DNA of 64,000 nucleotides, from positions 1-64,000 of the forward strand of contig JAQSWM010000007.1 in the NCBI GenBank assembly GCA_029266635.1, given 5' to 3'. Positions within the stretch are counted from its first letter, which is position 1; the number at the start of each line of letters is the position of its first letter. Positions 1 through 9,340 of this stretch are shown piece by piece. Position numbers and translations under genes: made by a program. Origin of the DNA: Sphingobacteriaceae bacterium (lineage in GTDB: Bacteria; Bacteroidota; Bacteroidia; Sphingobacteriales; Sphingobacteriaceae). The notes under the pieces are model-generated. The model was given only the letters and a program-made list of their open reading frames with translations. It ran no database searches and was not told the origin of the DNA.

Positions 1-2358
1 TACCTCGATAAAGATGTCTTAACTCAGATAACTAAACTTACCAAAGGCGACCGGATAATTGTGCCGAGCGATGCTACGTCAAATGCGGTTAAAAATCTTT
101 GGGCTCAGGGGCTTTTCGATGATGTTCAATTAAACATCGCAGATATCAGGAACGACTCTGTGTTTTTCAATTTCACTGTGCTTGAACGGCCAAGGCTTAC
201 CCGCATTAACCTAAAGGGCTTAAGCAAAGGCGAAAGTGAAGAGGTAAAAGGCAAACTGAATGATAAGACCGGTAAGATTGTTAACGAAAACCTGATCAAT
301 ACCACTACTAATATCATCAAGAAGCATTTTAACGATAAAGGTTTCCTCTTCACGGAAGTGCATATCAAAGAGCAGAAAGATACTTCTGAGGCTAACAACG
401 TGATCCTGAATGTTACGGTTGATAAAAACTCAAAAGTTAAAATCCACAAAATAACCTTTGAAGGAAACAAGGAATTTAAAGATGCTGCCCTTAAAAAAAT
501 GATGAAAAAGACCAAGGAGCAGGCTTTTTACAAGGTTTTTGGTTCAGGCAAATTTTTAAGGGATAAGTACGAAGAGGATAAAGAAAAAATGATAGCCAAG
601 CTACAGGCAAAAGGCTATCGCGATGCGGAAATCCTGAAAGACACGGTTACCCGTCATGATGATAAAAGCGTGGATATTAAAATCACCATGCACGAAGGCC
701 CGAAATACTACTTCGGCGATATAACCTGGTCAGGTAATGCTAAGTATTCATCAAAGGACCTGCAGCGTATCCTCTCTATCAACAAAGGCGAGGTGTTCAG
801 TGAAGAAAAGTTGGAAAAGAAGCTGCGCAGCAGCCCATCCAGCGACGACGTATCTTCTCTGTATCTGAACGACGGCTACCTGACATTTAACGTAGATCCT
901 GTTCAAACAAAGATTCATGGCGATACCATTGATCTTGAAATGCGCATGTACGAAGGGCCTCAGTACACCATTAATAAAATTATCCTGAAGGGAAATGATA
1001 TCACCAACGATAAGGTGGTGCTGCGGGAAATTCGGACCAAGCCCGGGGATAAGTTCAATAAAGATCTAATTGTGCGCTCTCAGCGTGAGATTATTGCTCT
1101 TGGCAACTTTGATGAGCAAAAAATGGATATTACACCTATCCCAAATCCCGCAGACGGAACGGTTGACATTAAATATACGGTAGTTGAAAAGCCATCAGAT
1201 CAGATTGAGCTTTCAGGAGGTTTTGGTGGTGGCCGTGTGATAGGCACGCTCGGGTTAACGTTCAATAATTTTTCAGCACGTAACCTGTTCAACTTAAAGG
1301 AATGGAAACCGCTGCCAAAAGGTGATGGCCAAAAGCTGAGCATCCGCGGGCAAACGAATGGAAAGTATTATCAATCGTACAGCTTTTCGTTTTCCGAGCC
1401 ATGGCTGGGAGGCAAGAAGCCTGTTAACTTTGGTATCAGTGCGTTTACTTCATTGCAGTCGAATGCGCTTTCAGGAGTAAACCAGCAGAAAATTCGTTTG
1501 AATGGTGTAACCTTCAGCCTCGGGCAGCGCTTGAAATGGCCTGACGACTGGTTTCAGATTAGCCATGCTTTAAGTTTCGAGCAGTATAAGCTTGTTAACT
1601 ATTCCGGCTTTTTGTTTTCAAATGGTACCTCTTATAACTTTAATCTCACTCAGGAGCTTAGCAGGAATTCAGTAGATCAGCCAATTTATCCAACATCAGG
1701 ATCAAACATCAGGCTTACGCTACAGGCAACTCCACCATACTCATTGTTTAACAACACAAATTACAGCACCGCTCCGGATGATGAGAAATACAGGTTTACA
1801 GAGTATTTCAAAAGCAAGTTTGAAGCACAATGGTTTCAGAGGATTTACGGAAAGTTGGTGTTAAAGGCACAAGCTCAGTTCGGATTTCTTGGACAATACA
1901 ACCGTGGTGCAGGCCAGTCAGCTTTTGAGCGGTTTAAGTTAGGTGGCGATGGCATGCAGGGCTTCGACTTCCTGCAAGGTTCAGAAGTAATAGCGATGCG
2001 GGGATACGAGAATAATGCAGTTATCCCGGAAGGCTCAAACCCAACTATTGCCCAAAATTCTGGAAGCCCTATTTTTAACAAGTATATTTTAGAAGTACGT
2101 TATCCTGTAAGCTTGCAACAGTCGGCAACTATATTCCTCCTCGGATTTGCAGAAGGCGGTAATACCTGGGATTCATTTAAAGACTTTTCGCCGTTCAATG
2201 TTCGTCGTTCGGTGGGTTTAGGAGCAAGGGTTTATTTGCCGATATTTGGTTTGCTCGGAATAGATTACGGATGGGGCTTTGATAAGGTGAGGGGCTTACC
2301 TGATGGTGGCTTGAAGAAGTTCTCTTTCAGCATAGCTCAACAAATTGGTGGATTTTAA
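1..2358 (+). CDS. bamA: BamA outer-membrane assembly factor (5' end cut by window edge)
   Basis: Central subunit of the machine that inserts beta-barrel proteins into the outer membrane. The reading frame is open from base 1, so the true start lies left of the window; the GTG at 61 is only an internal codon. The N-terminal half is a series of POTRA-type units (for example around LYEGPQYTINK-like strands near 950-1000), and the C-terminal half is an Omp85 surface-antigen barrel with alternating aromatic and polar strands ending in KFSFSIAQQIGGF. The last strand ends in an aromatic residue, as usual for barrels. It is followed after 10 bp by two OmpH-type periplasmic chaperone genes, the usual Bacteroidetes order, which supports BamA over another Omp85 protein. 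Confidence 0.93.
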   Translation, partial: YLDKDVLTQITKLTKGDRIIVPSDATSNAVKNLWAQGLFDDVQLNIADIRNDSVFFNFTVLERPRLTRINLKGLSKGESEEVKGKLNDKTGKIVNENLINTTTNIIKKHFNDKGFLFTEVHIKEQKDTSEANNVILNVTVDKNSKVKIHKITFEGNKEFKDAALKKMMKKTKEQAFYKVFGSGKFLRDKYEEDKEKMIAKLQAKGYRDAEILKDTVTRHDDKSVDIKITMHEGPKYYFGDITWSGNAKYSSKDLQRILSINKGEVFSEEKLEKKLRSSPSSDDVSSLYLNDGYLTFNVDPVQTKIHGDTIDLEMRMYEGPQYTINKIILKGNDITNDKVVLREIRTKPGDKFNKDLIVRSQREIIALGNFDEQKMDITPIPNPADGTVDIKYTVVEKPSDQIELSGGFGGGRVIGTLGLTFNNFSARNLFNLKEWKPLPKGDGQKLSIRGQTNGKYYQSYSFSFSEPWLGGKKPVNFGISAFTSLQSNALSGVNQQKIRLNGVTFSLGQRLKWPDDWFQISHALSFEQYKLVNYSGFLFSNGTSYNFNLTQELSRNSVDQPIYPTSGSNIRLTLQATPPYSLFNNTNYSTAPDDEKYRFTEYFKSKFEAQWFQRIYGKLVLKAQAQFGFLGQYNRGAGQSAFERFKLGGDGMQGFDFLQGSEVIAMRGYENNAVIPEGSNPTIAQNSGSPIFNKYILEVRYPVSLQQSATIFLLGFAEGGNTWDSFKDFSPFNVRRSVGLGARVYLPIFGLLGIDYGWGFDKVRGLPDGGLKKFSFSIAQQIGGF

Positions 2359-2368
2359 TTGATAGGAT

Positions 2369-2902
2369 ATGAAAAGGATATTTTTAACGTTTGCGATTAT
2401 ATTTCTTATCGGTACTGGAAGTGCTTTTGCACAGCGTTTTGCCTATGTGGATACGGAATACATTTTAAAGCATATTCCGGAGTATAACTCGGCTCAAAAG
2501 CAATTAGACGCTCTTTCTCAGCAATGGCAGCAGGATGTAGATCAGCGGTTTGCCGAAATAGAGAAACTGTACAAATCGTACCAGGCAGATCAGGTGTTGC
2601 TAACAGACGAGATGAGAAAGCGGCGTGAGAACGAGATTGTAGAAAAAGAAAAAGCCGCCAAAGATTTTCAAAATACTAAGTTTGGTTTTGAAGGAGATCT
2701 TTACAAAAAGCGTATTGAACTCATAAAGCCAATACAGGAGAGAGTTGCTAAGGTTGTTCAGGCACTTGCAGAAAGCCAGCAGCTTGACATGATTTTTGAC
2801 AAAAACAGTGAGGTTACGCTATTATATGCCAGCCCGCGTTATGATAAAAGCAATGACGTTATTACCCGCTTGGGATATAAGGTTGATGCACCGGTTAAAT
2901 AA
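2369..2902 (+). CDS. OmpH/Skp-family periplasmic chaperone, first copy
   Basis: A 177-residue Skp-like protein that would hold unfolded outer-membrane proteins in the periplasm. It begins with a signal peptide (MKRIFLTFAIIFLIG, ending at AFAQ) followed by the typical RFAYVDTEYILKHIPEY segment and a long charged helix rich in Gln, Lys and Glu (about residues 40-130) that would form the tentacle coiled coil. It lies 10 bp after bamA and is followed by a second OmpH gene, so the three are probably one operon. The second copy differs in sequence and carries an Ala/Thr-rich tail that this one lacks. Confidence 0.88.
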   Translation: MKRIFLTFAIIFLIGTGSAFAQRFAYVDTEYILKHIPEYNSAQKQLDALSQQWQQDVDQRFAEIEKLYKSYQADQVLLTDEMRKRRENEIVEKEKAAKDFQNTKFGFEGDLYKKRIELIKPIQERVAKVVQALAESQQLDMIFDKNSEVTLLYASPRYDKSNDVITRLGYKVDAPVK

Positions 2903-2934
2903 ACGTTCGTAAATAATAATTGACTATAACAAAG

Positions 2935-3504
2935 ATGAAACACTTAGTAAAAGTAGCTGTAGTAGCGGCAGGATTGTTCTTCACAGTAAATGCAGCTAAT
3001 GCTCAGCAAAAATTCGGGCATATAAACTCCGAAGAGCTTTTAAAAGCAATGCCGGAAATTAAAGTTGCAGACACCAACTTTGAAACCTTCCGCAAGCAAA
3101 AGCAAACTGCGTTAGAGCAGATGGGAGCAGAGCACCAGAAAAAGACTTTAGCGGCACAAGAGCTGTATAAAACACTTAGCGAAGCCAATAAAGACGCGGT
3201 TAACAAAGAACTTCAAACCCGTTCTAACGAAATTGCTGATCTTGAAAAACGTATTACTGAAGCTCAGCAAAAAGCAGAGCAGGAATTAGCGACAAAACGG
3301 AATGAACTATATCAGCCTGTTTTTGACAAAGCGGAAGCTGCGGTTAAAGCGGTAGCCAAAGAAAAAGGCTATGCTTATGTATTTGACATTTCGCAGCCGG
3401 GAGTAGTTTATTTTGAAGGTGGCGACGATCTGTTAGCTGCTGTAAAAACCAAGCTTGGTATCAGCGCAACTGCTGCACCTGCAACAACTGCTAAGAAGCC
3501 ATAG
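2935..3504 (+). CDS. OmpH/Skp-family periplasmic chaperone, second copy
   Basis: Second Skp-like chaperone, 189 residues from the ATG at 2935. A TTG at 2920 is in frame, but the ATG directly precedes a standard signal peptide (MKHLVKVAVVAAGLFF to NANAQ) and is preferred. The mature part starts KFGHINSEELLKAMPEI, the family's N-terminal pattern, followed by a long alternating Lys/Glu/Gln helix. The C terminus is an Ala/Thr/Pro-rich tail. It shares order and direction with bamA and the first OmpH gene, and a strong hairpin terminator follows, so it is probably the last gene of the operon. Confidence 0.88.
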   Translation: MKHLVKVAVVAAGLFFTVNAANAQQKFGHINSEELLKAMPEIKVADTNFETFRKQKQTALEQMGAEHQKKTLAAQELYKTLSEANKDAVNKELQTRSNEIADLEKRITEAQQKAEQELATKRNELYQPVFDKAEAAVKAVAKEKGYAYVFDISQPGVVYFEGGDDLLAAVKTKLGISATAAPATTAKKP

Positions 3505-3525
3505 TAAAATTACTTGTAAGAAATG

Positions 3526-3557
3526 AAAAGCGGAACTGAGAAGTTCCGCTTTTTTTG
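3526..3557 (+). terminator. Rho-independent terminator of the bamA-ompH-ompH operon
   Basis: A perfect 12-bp stem (AAAAGCGGAACT with AGTTCCGCTTTT), a 4-base loop GAGA and a run of T on the plus strand, 22 bp after the second OmpH stop codon. Confidence 0.85.
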
Positions 3558-3619
3558 TTTAGAGGAAGTGGGTTTGTAAACCTGCGCCATTGTTGTAGAT
3601 TTATAGAAACCTAACCAAG

Positions 3620-5461
3620 ATGAAGCGTTTCATAACAGCAGCATGTGTTTTCTTGTGCATCAATCTTTCTGCACAGGAGCGGCAGATCAAAGCCGATTCA
3701 AAGATTAATCAAGTGATAGTTTTTCTCACCGGCGCACAGATACAGCGACAAGCGATAGTTGACATTCCAGCCGGTCAGAGCCAAATAGTTTTTTCTGCTT
3801 TGTCTCCGGATATCGAAGCTCAGAGCATACAGGCAAAAGGAGAAGGCGCCTTTACTATCCTGGCAGTAAACAGGCAGGATAATTTTCTGGAAGAGCAAAA
3901 GTGGGGCGAGGAGAAGGCAGGGCTGCAGGCTCAGATCGATCAGCAACAGGAGAAAATTGAAGTGCAAAGGAATTTGATTGCGGTGCTAAAATCCGAAGAG
4001 GAGATGTTGGCTAAAAACCAAACTGTGGGCACAGAAACAATCGGGCTTGACCTCAACAAGCTGAAACTTGCTTTAGATTTTCAGCGGTCAAGGCTTTCGG
4101 AGGCCAAGAACAAGCAACTTGAGGTGCAGCGCACAATCAACAAACTAACCGAGGACCTCACCAAGCTGAAAAGGCAGTTAGCCGACCTGAATGGCAAATC
4201 GAAAACTACCACGAGCGACATTGTGATCAAAGTTTCTTCGAACGCTGCTGTAAAGGCGAATTTAGGTCTTAAATATATGGTGAAGAACGCGAGCTGGTAT
4301 CCGACGTATGATCTCAGAGCAACAGATGTTAGCAGCCCGATTGAGCTGATCTATAAAGCAAATGTAACCCAACGCTCGGGCGAAGACTGGAAGAATGTTA
4401 ATCTGGTATTATCATCCGGCGATCCTTCAGTGGGAGGGAATAAGCCGGACCTAAGGCCATATCTACTGGGAGATAACATCCGGTATTCTCCTTTAAGAAA
4501 TATAAGTTCAGTAAGAGGAAGAGTTACCGACAGAACAGATGGAAGCGCATTGCCCGGAGTGTCAGTTCAGATACTCGGCACATCCATCGCGACTTCTACT
4601 GACCTGAATGGTAATTACAGTTTACAAATACCATCAAAAGAGTCTCGTGTCAAGTTCAGTTATGTTGGCTATAATTCAGAAGAACTCTCAATCAATTCAG
4701 AAGAGATGAACGTCAGCCTTGAGCCGAGCGCCCAGCAATTGAACGAAGTAGTAGTCACTAAATCATTAGTAGGCAAAGTCGCAGGTTTAAATGTAGGTTA
4801 TGGCGCCCAAAAGAGGGAAGCACTTAGAGTTCCAGTAGAAGCCCAGCAGACTCAAACCAACATCCAGTTTGATATAAAGAACCCTTACACCATCCTCAGT
4901 GATGGAAAGCAATTTAAAGTTGACATTGGCCAGTTCCAATTGAAAGCAGACTACGAGTATTATGCTGCACCAAAGCTTAGCCCTGATGTTTTTCTTACAG
5001 CCAGGATTGTAGATTTTAACGACTTGAATTTGCTTAGCGGAGAGGCTAATATCTTTTTTGAAGGCACATTTTTAGGCAAAAGCCTGATCAATGTCCAGAA
5101 CTCCAGCGACACACTGGCTGTATCCTTAGGCACCGATAGAAATGTAGTTGTAAAAAGAGAACGTGTAAAAGATTTCAAGGACCAGCAGTTTATCGGGTCT
5201 AACCAGCGAGCTGTCAGAAGCTTCACCATAGATATTAAGAATCGGAAATCGCAAAAGATCAACCTTGTAGTTGAAGATCAGTTGCCCGTCTCTACAAGCG
5301 GCGATATTACTGTAGAGAAACAAGAGATCTCAAGCGCTGAATTGGAAGACGCCACCGGTAAACTTACGTGGAAGATGGAACTGCAACCGAACGAACAGAA
5401 GAAGCTAGCACTAAAGTATTTGGTGAAATATCCGAAAGGGCGGATCATCAATCTTGAGTAG
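3620..5461 (+). CDS. DUF4139 (mucoidy inhibitor MuiA-like) protein with a carboxypeptidase-regulatory-like insert
   Basis: A secreted or periplasmic 613-residue protein with a signal peptide at 1-19 (ending LSAQE). It has an N-terminal DUF4140-type region, a coiled coil at about 95-190, and the DUF4139 body (VSSNAAVKANLGLKYMVKNA, then SWYPTYDLRA) from about residue 205 to the end. The body is interrupted at about 296-398 by an insert that looks like the N terminus of a SusC-type receptor: a CarboxypepD_reg-like fold (VRGRVTDRTDGSALPGVSV, FSYVGYNSEE) followed by LNEVVVTKSLVG and NVGYGAQKRE, close to the usual LNEVVVVGYG signature. DUF4139 proteins have no established biochemical role, and the name MuiA is only a family label. 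Confidence 0.82.
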   Translation: MKRFITAACVFLCINLSAQERQIKADSKINQVIVFLTGAQIQRQAIVDIPAGQSQIVFSALSPDIEAQSIQAKGEGAFTILAVNRQDNFLEEQKWGEEKAGLQAQIDQQQEKIEVQRNLIAVLKSEEEMLAKNQTVGTETIGLDLNKLKLALDFQRSRLSEAKNKQLEVQRTINKLTEDLTKLKRQLADLNGKSKTTTSDIVIKVSSNAAVKANLGLKYMVKNASWYPTYDLRATDVSSPIELIYKANVTQRSGEDWKNVNLVLSSGDPSVGGNKPDLRPYLLGDNIRYSPLRNISSVRGRVTDRTDGSALPGVSVQILGTSIATSTDLNGNYSLQIPSKESRVKFSYVGYNSEELSINSEEMNVSLEPSAQQLNEVVVTKSLVGKVAGLNVGYGAQKREALRVPVEAQQTQTNIQFDIKNPYTILSDGKQFKVDIGQFQLKADYEYYAAPKLSPDVFLTARIVDFNDLNLLSGEANIFFEGTFLGKSLINVQNSSDTLAVSLGTDRNVVVKRERVKDFKDQQFIGSNQRAVRSFTIDIKNRKSQKINLVVEDQLPVSTSGDITVEKQEISSAELEDATGKLTWKMELQPNEQKKLALKYLVKYPKGRIINLE

Positions 5462-5519
5462 CCTTGTAATTTGTGACATCATTATTGGAGAGTGGAATGG
5501 CATTTGCGTTTTATAATCG

Positions 5520-5527
5520 TAATTTTG
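5520..5527 (+). promoter_or_regulatory. Possible Bacteroidetes -7 promoter element upstream of the amidotransferase gene
   Basis: TAATTTTG matches the Bacteroidetes -7 consensus TAnnTTTG exactly and lies 17 bp before the ATG at 5545. No good -33 TTTG is seen at the usual 19-21 bp spacing, so this is tentative. Confidence 0.35.
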
Positions 5528-5544
5528 CAAGCTCATAAGCTGCT

Positions 5545-7449
5545 ATGAGCGATTCAATAAAACATGAGTGCGGTATTGCCTTTATCCGTCTCCTAAAGCC
5601 CCTGTCTTTTTACCAGAAAAAATACGGAACCTCCTTGTACGGATTAAATAAGCTGTACCTGCTTATGGAGAAGCAGCATAACCGGGGACAAGATGGAGCA
5701 GGGATTGCAACCATTAAGTTGGATGTAAAGCCCGGGCACCGGTACATCAGCCGGCATCGTGCCATGGGCGCAGGTGCAGTTAGCGAAATATTTGAATACG
5801 TTCAGAAGAAGTTTGCCGATGTACAGGCAGCTAATCCTGAACTATTGAAAGATCCTGACTGGCTTAAAGAAAATGTGAGCTTTACCGGCGAAGTGCTCAT
5901 GGGGCATTTGCGCTACGGCACTCATGGCAAAAATAGTATTGAAAGCTGCCATCCGTTTTTACGGCAAAATAACTGGATGACCAGAAACCTGGTTATCTCG
6001 GGAAACTTCAACATGACGAATGTTGATGAATTGCTGGAACAGCTATATGAACTTGGTCAGCATCCCAAAGAGAGAGCCGATACAGTTACTGTACTTGAAA
6101 AAATCGGGCACTTCCTCGACGCTGAAAACCAGGAGTTGTTTGATCAATTTAAAGCTGATGGTTTATCTAACGTTGAAATAACCCACAAAATAGCTGAGAA
6201 TCTCGATGTGGGAAACATCCTCCGCCGCTCAGCAAAGACCTGGGATGGAGGTTATACCATTAGTGGGATATTTGGTCATGGTGATGCTTTCATAATGCGT
6301 GACCCGTCAGGCATCCGCCCGGCATTCTATTATTATGACGATGAAATAGTGGTTGTCACGTCAGAGCGGCCCGCCATCCAAACGGCTTTCAATATTCCGT
6401 TTGAGCTTATCAGCGAAATAAAGCCTGGCCATGCGCTTATTGTTAAGAAGGATGGTAAAGTAAGCGAAGAAGAGTTTCACAAACCTACGGAACAAAAATC
6501 GTGTTCGTTCGAGCGGATTTATTTCTCCCGCGGAAGCGATGCCGCCATTTACCGAGAGCGCAAGCAATTGGGCCGCCTGCTTTGCCCGCAGATTTTAAGC
6601 GCCATCAATCACGATATCAAAAACACCGTTTTCTCTTACATCCCCAACACTGCCGAAACTGCTTTTTACGGCTTAGTAGAAGGTTTGCACAAGCATATCA
6701 AAACAGTTCAGAAGGAGCAACTGCTTAACCGAGACGATAAAATATCCGACAAAGAGCTGGAAGAAGTATTGAATATGGCTCCCCGAGTGGAGAAAATCGC
6801 CATTAAAGATGCTAAGCTGCGCACATTCATTACACAGGATGCCGATCGCCGCGATATGGTTGCCCACGTTTACGATACCACCTACGGGCTTATCAAACGC
6901 GGAACAGATACTTTGGTTGTCTTAGATGATTCAATAGTTCGCGGAACAACTCTGAAGCAAAGCGTGCTCCGGATTTTAGATCGGCTTGGCCCTAAAAAGA
7001 TCATTATTGTTTCATCTGCCCCTCAAATCCGCTACCCCGATTGTTACGGGATAGATATGTCCAGAATGGGCGAATTCGTAGCCTTTGAGGCGGCTATTTC
7101 GCTGCTGCGGGAACGTGATATGGAAGGCGTAATCTTTCAGACTTACGAAAGTTGTAAGGCAGCAAAGAGCTTGGGAAATGGGCAGGTCCACAACTACGTT
7201 CAGAAAATTTACGAGCCGTTTACCTACCAGGAAATCTCCGACCGGATCGCGAAAATCATCACTCCTAAGGAAATCAATGCCAGCGTGCAAGTGATTTATC
7301 AAACACTTGATAATTTGCATGCAGCTTGTCCGCATCACCTGGGCGACTGGTATTTCTCAGGCGATTATCCAACTCCCGGCGGGAACAAAGTTGTGAATAA
7401 GGCTTTCATGAACTGGATGGAAGGCAAGAACCAGCGGGCGTATGTTTAA
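5545..7449 (+). CDS. purF: Amidophosphoribosyltransferase-like protein (long Bacteroidetes form)
   Basis: Glutamine phosphoribosylpyrophosphate amidotransferase type, which catalyses the first step of purine synthesis. The N-terminal class II glutaminase domain begins HECGIAF, with the candidate nucleophile at Cys9, and continues with EKQHNRGQDGAGIA and GHLRYGTHGKNS. The C-terminal phosphoribosyltransferase domain carries the PRPP loop VVLDDSIVRGTTLKQSV at about residues 457-473. At 634 residues it is clearly longer than the usual PurF of about 500, with extra sequence between and after the domains (for example 370-430 and the C-terminal 100). Bacteroidetes often carry this long form, sometimes besides a standard PurF, so it may not be the only enzyme. 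Cys9 would need N-terminal processing to be a terminal nucleophile. Confidence 0.8.
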   Translation: MSDSIKHECGIAFIRLLKPLSFYQKKYGTSLYGLNKLYLLMEKQHNRGQDGAGIATIKLDVKPGHRYISRHRAMGAGAVSEIFEYVQKKFADVQAANPELLKDPDWLKENVSFTGEVLMGHLRYGTHGKNSIESCHPFLRQNNWMTRNLVISGNFNMTNVDELLEQLYELGQHPKERADTVTVLEKIGHFLDAENQELFDQFKADGLSNVEITHKIAENLDVGNILRRSAKTWDGGYTISGIFGHGDAFIMRDPSGIRPAFYYYDDEIVVVTSERPAIQTAFNIPFELISEIKPGHALIVKKDGKVSEEEFHKPTEQKSCSFERIYFSRGSDAAIYRERKQLGRLLCPQILSAINHDIKNTVFSYIPNTAETAFYGLVEGLHKHIKTVQKEQLLNRDDKISDKELEEVLNMAPRVEKIAIKDAKLRTFITQDADRRDMVAHVYDTTYGLIKRGTDTLVVLDDSIVRGTTLKQSVLRILDRLGPKKIIIVSSAPQIRYPDCYGIDMSRMGEFVAFEAAISLLRERDMEGVIFQTYESCKAAKSLGNGQVHNYVQKIYEPFTYQEISDRIAKIITPKEINASVQVIYQTLDNLHAACPHHLGDWYFSGDYPTPGGNKVVNKAFMNWMEGKNQRAYV

Positions 7450-7549
7450 GTGTAGTTAGGAGGAGGCTGGTGCCGAAACTAAAGGCACTTGTTTCTTTTG
7501 TAGACTTAATCCTTGCTTTATAACTCCATCAGACCAGATGTTTCAGAAC

Positions 7550-8413
7550 TTATTTGTCTGGTTCATATTGGAGGTACAAAACGGCACTCGTCTGTAAGGT
7601 AGATGAGATTATTACAGTTTCCTTTTTCACACCATCATCTATCGTCAATGTTGATGTATTTGGCGGCACTTGTCCCAAATTGTTCGCATACATTACAATC
7701 TCATTTAACCCTGCTGATCTGTCAAGCCGAATGGTGAATTTCGCCGGCTTTTTGCGGAGATGAAGCCTTTCCACTACCGGGTGCCTGTTGTAGTAAATTG
7801 AAACTGTATCATAATCAGAACGAAGGTAATCGGCGACGGCAAGTGTTACCATTGTTTTCTTAACCGGTATTATTATAGGTTTCGCCAGTTGAGTTTTCAT
7901 GAACGACATGCCGGGCTTATCTTTTTTCATGTCTGTCAGAATATGGTCGGGGATCGGCTCTATGCCCTCGGGTAATTTTGGATCATATCTCCGCAGGAAC
8001 ACTTTGCCGGGATCGCATTGTGTCTTCGTGTAAATGCTGCCACGCCACCTGCCCGTCAAATAGTCGTAGCTGTTTTTTGTGGCAAACTCAAGGTCCATAA
8101 TTTTGATGCAGAGCGAGCTGTCTGACAGTACTAGAGAATCCTGAAGCCGCAGTTCAGTTATTTTGCATGAGGTGCCTTTCACCTGTCCGATGAAATCAAA
8201 TTTCCCCCAGGCAAAGAAAATGGTATTGTGATAAAAGTAGCCTTTCCCGCTTATGATGTTCCCTTCCTGTTGAAGTACGTTCAAACTATATCCCGAGATA
8301 TAATATCCTTCAGCTTCTGAGGTGATGTAGCCCTGCCAAAACCCTTTATAAGATTGTGCATCGGCGATCTGGATATTCCAAATGATCAGGCAAAAACAGA
8401 TTAGTCTTTTCAA
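7550..8413 (-). CDS. Secreted protein of unknown function, paralogue of the gene at 8420
   Basis: A 287-residue exported protein with a signal peptide (MKRLICFCLIIWNIQIADAQ). The N-terminal half reads as beta-rich strands (GFWQGYITSEAEGYY, then a section on FAWGKFDFIGQV), and the C-terminal domain is marked by YLRSDYDTVSIYYNRHPV, LNEIVMYANNLGQVPPNTS and AVLYLQYEP. The whole architecture repeats in the neighbour 6 bp upstream (8420-9313), so the two arose by tandem duplication. No catalytic motif is visible. The N-terminal part resembles small lipocalin-like beta barrels in pattern only. No function is assigned. Confidence 0.78.
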   Translation of the reverse strand: MKRLICFCLIIWNIQIADAQSYKGFWQGYITSEAEGYYISGYSLNVLQQEGNIISGKGYFYHNTIFFAWGKFDFIGQVKGTSCKITELRLQDSLVLSDSSLCIKIMDLEFATKNSYDYLTGRWRGSIYTKTQCDPGKVFLRRYDPKLPEGIEPIPDHILTDMKKDKPGMSFMKTQLAKPIIIPVKKTMVTLAVADYLRSDYDTVSIYYNRHPVVERLHLRKKPAKFTIRLDRSAGLNEIVMYANNLGQVPPNTSTLTIDDGVKKETVIISSTLQTSAVLYLQYEPDK

Positions 8414-8419
8414 GTGATG

Positions 8420-9295
8420 CTACGGCGAGTACTTTAAATATATGGCTGCAGTTTTCTGCTTGTCCGATTCTATCAACAGCCGATACGTTTTTCTACCATC
8501 CGTCAGGAACATTTCGGACGTGTTTGGCGGTATTTGACCGAGGTTCTCGGCATAAATCAAAACTTCATTTAATGCTATCTCTGTATTAAGGTGGAGGGTT
8601 ATAGTTTTTGATCTCTTTGATAACCAAACGTTGCGTACAATAGGTTCGCGATTCAGATAAATGCTTATCGTATCATTGTCGACATTCAGATAATCACGAA
8701 CCTGCAGCTTTATATCGCGATTATGAACTTCTATCTCCTGCGCTTTACGAACGGCTGTATTGAGAAATGGTGCTGAAAAGTCGACTGGCGGCTCTGTTGT
8801 TTCTACCGGCTTTAGAATTTCTGAATGGATACTGTCTATAAAGTATTTTAAATCTTCTTTGTTGCGGGCCAGAATCACAGACCCGGGCAGGCATACATCA
8901 GAAGAATCATCTTTGCTTACCCCATTCCACCAGCCTTGAAGGTACTCCCTCGTGCCCACCTGCCGGTAAGCTACATTGATGTTTTTAACGCAGGCATGAT
9001 ACTCTTCCGGAACAATTACATCCTGTATAAGCAGTTTTTTTGATTCTTCAATCCTGATGGAATCGCCGTCTATTCTTCCGAAAAAACCAAAGCGGATATC
9101 CACAGCATTCGCCATGGTAGAAACAGAATTTCCAAAAAGTGATTTTTTCTGAGTAATGTCTAACTGAATGTCGTATAGCTCGCTGTAACCTCCAGGAATC
9201 TGAGTGATTTTTCCATACCACTTCCCATTAATGTCCTGGCTATGAGCTAAGCCGGAAAGAAGAACGAAGAAGAGTACTATTATTGTCGCCCTCAT
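8420..9295 (-). CDS. Secreted protein of unknown function, paralogue of the gene at 7550
   Basis: About 291 residues from the ATG at 9295, where a signal peptide begins (MRATIIVLFFVLLSGLAHSQ); an in-frame ATG at 9313 would add six residues. It parallels its neighbour throughout: INGKWYGKITQIPGGYSELY at the front, the motif GWWNGVSKDDSSDVCLPGSV in the middle (matching GRWRGSIYTKTQCDPGKVFL), then YLNVDNDTISIYLNREPI and ALNEVLIYAENLGQIPPNTS at the end. It is probably first in a two-gene operon. No enzyme motif or membrane anchor is seen, and its function is unknown. Confidence 0.76.
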   Translation of the reverse strand: MRATIIVLFFVLLSGLAHSQDINGKWYGKITQIPGGYSELYDIQLDITQKKSLFGNSVSTMANAVDIRFGFFGRIDGDSIRIEESKKLLIQDVIVPEEYHACVKNINVAYRQVGTREYLQGWWNGVSKDDSSDVCLPGSVILARNKEDLKYFIDSIHSEILKPVETTEPPVDFSAPFLNTAVRKAQEIEVHNRDIKLQVRDYLNVDNDTISIYLNREPIVRNVWLSKRSKTITLHLNTEIALNEVLIYAENLGQIPPNTSEMFLTDGRKTYRLLIESDKQKTAAIYLKYSP

Positions 9296-9340
9296 GCCTG
9301 AAATATTACTCAAGGTAATGATTTTCAGAAGTAAAGCTCT

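Noticed and set aside
2920-2934. TTG at 2920 as start of the second OmpH gene
   Set aside because: The ATG at 2935 is immediately followed by a normal signal peptide; the five extra residues would precede it without purpose.
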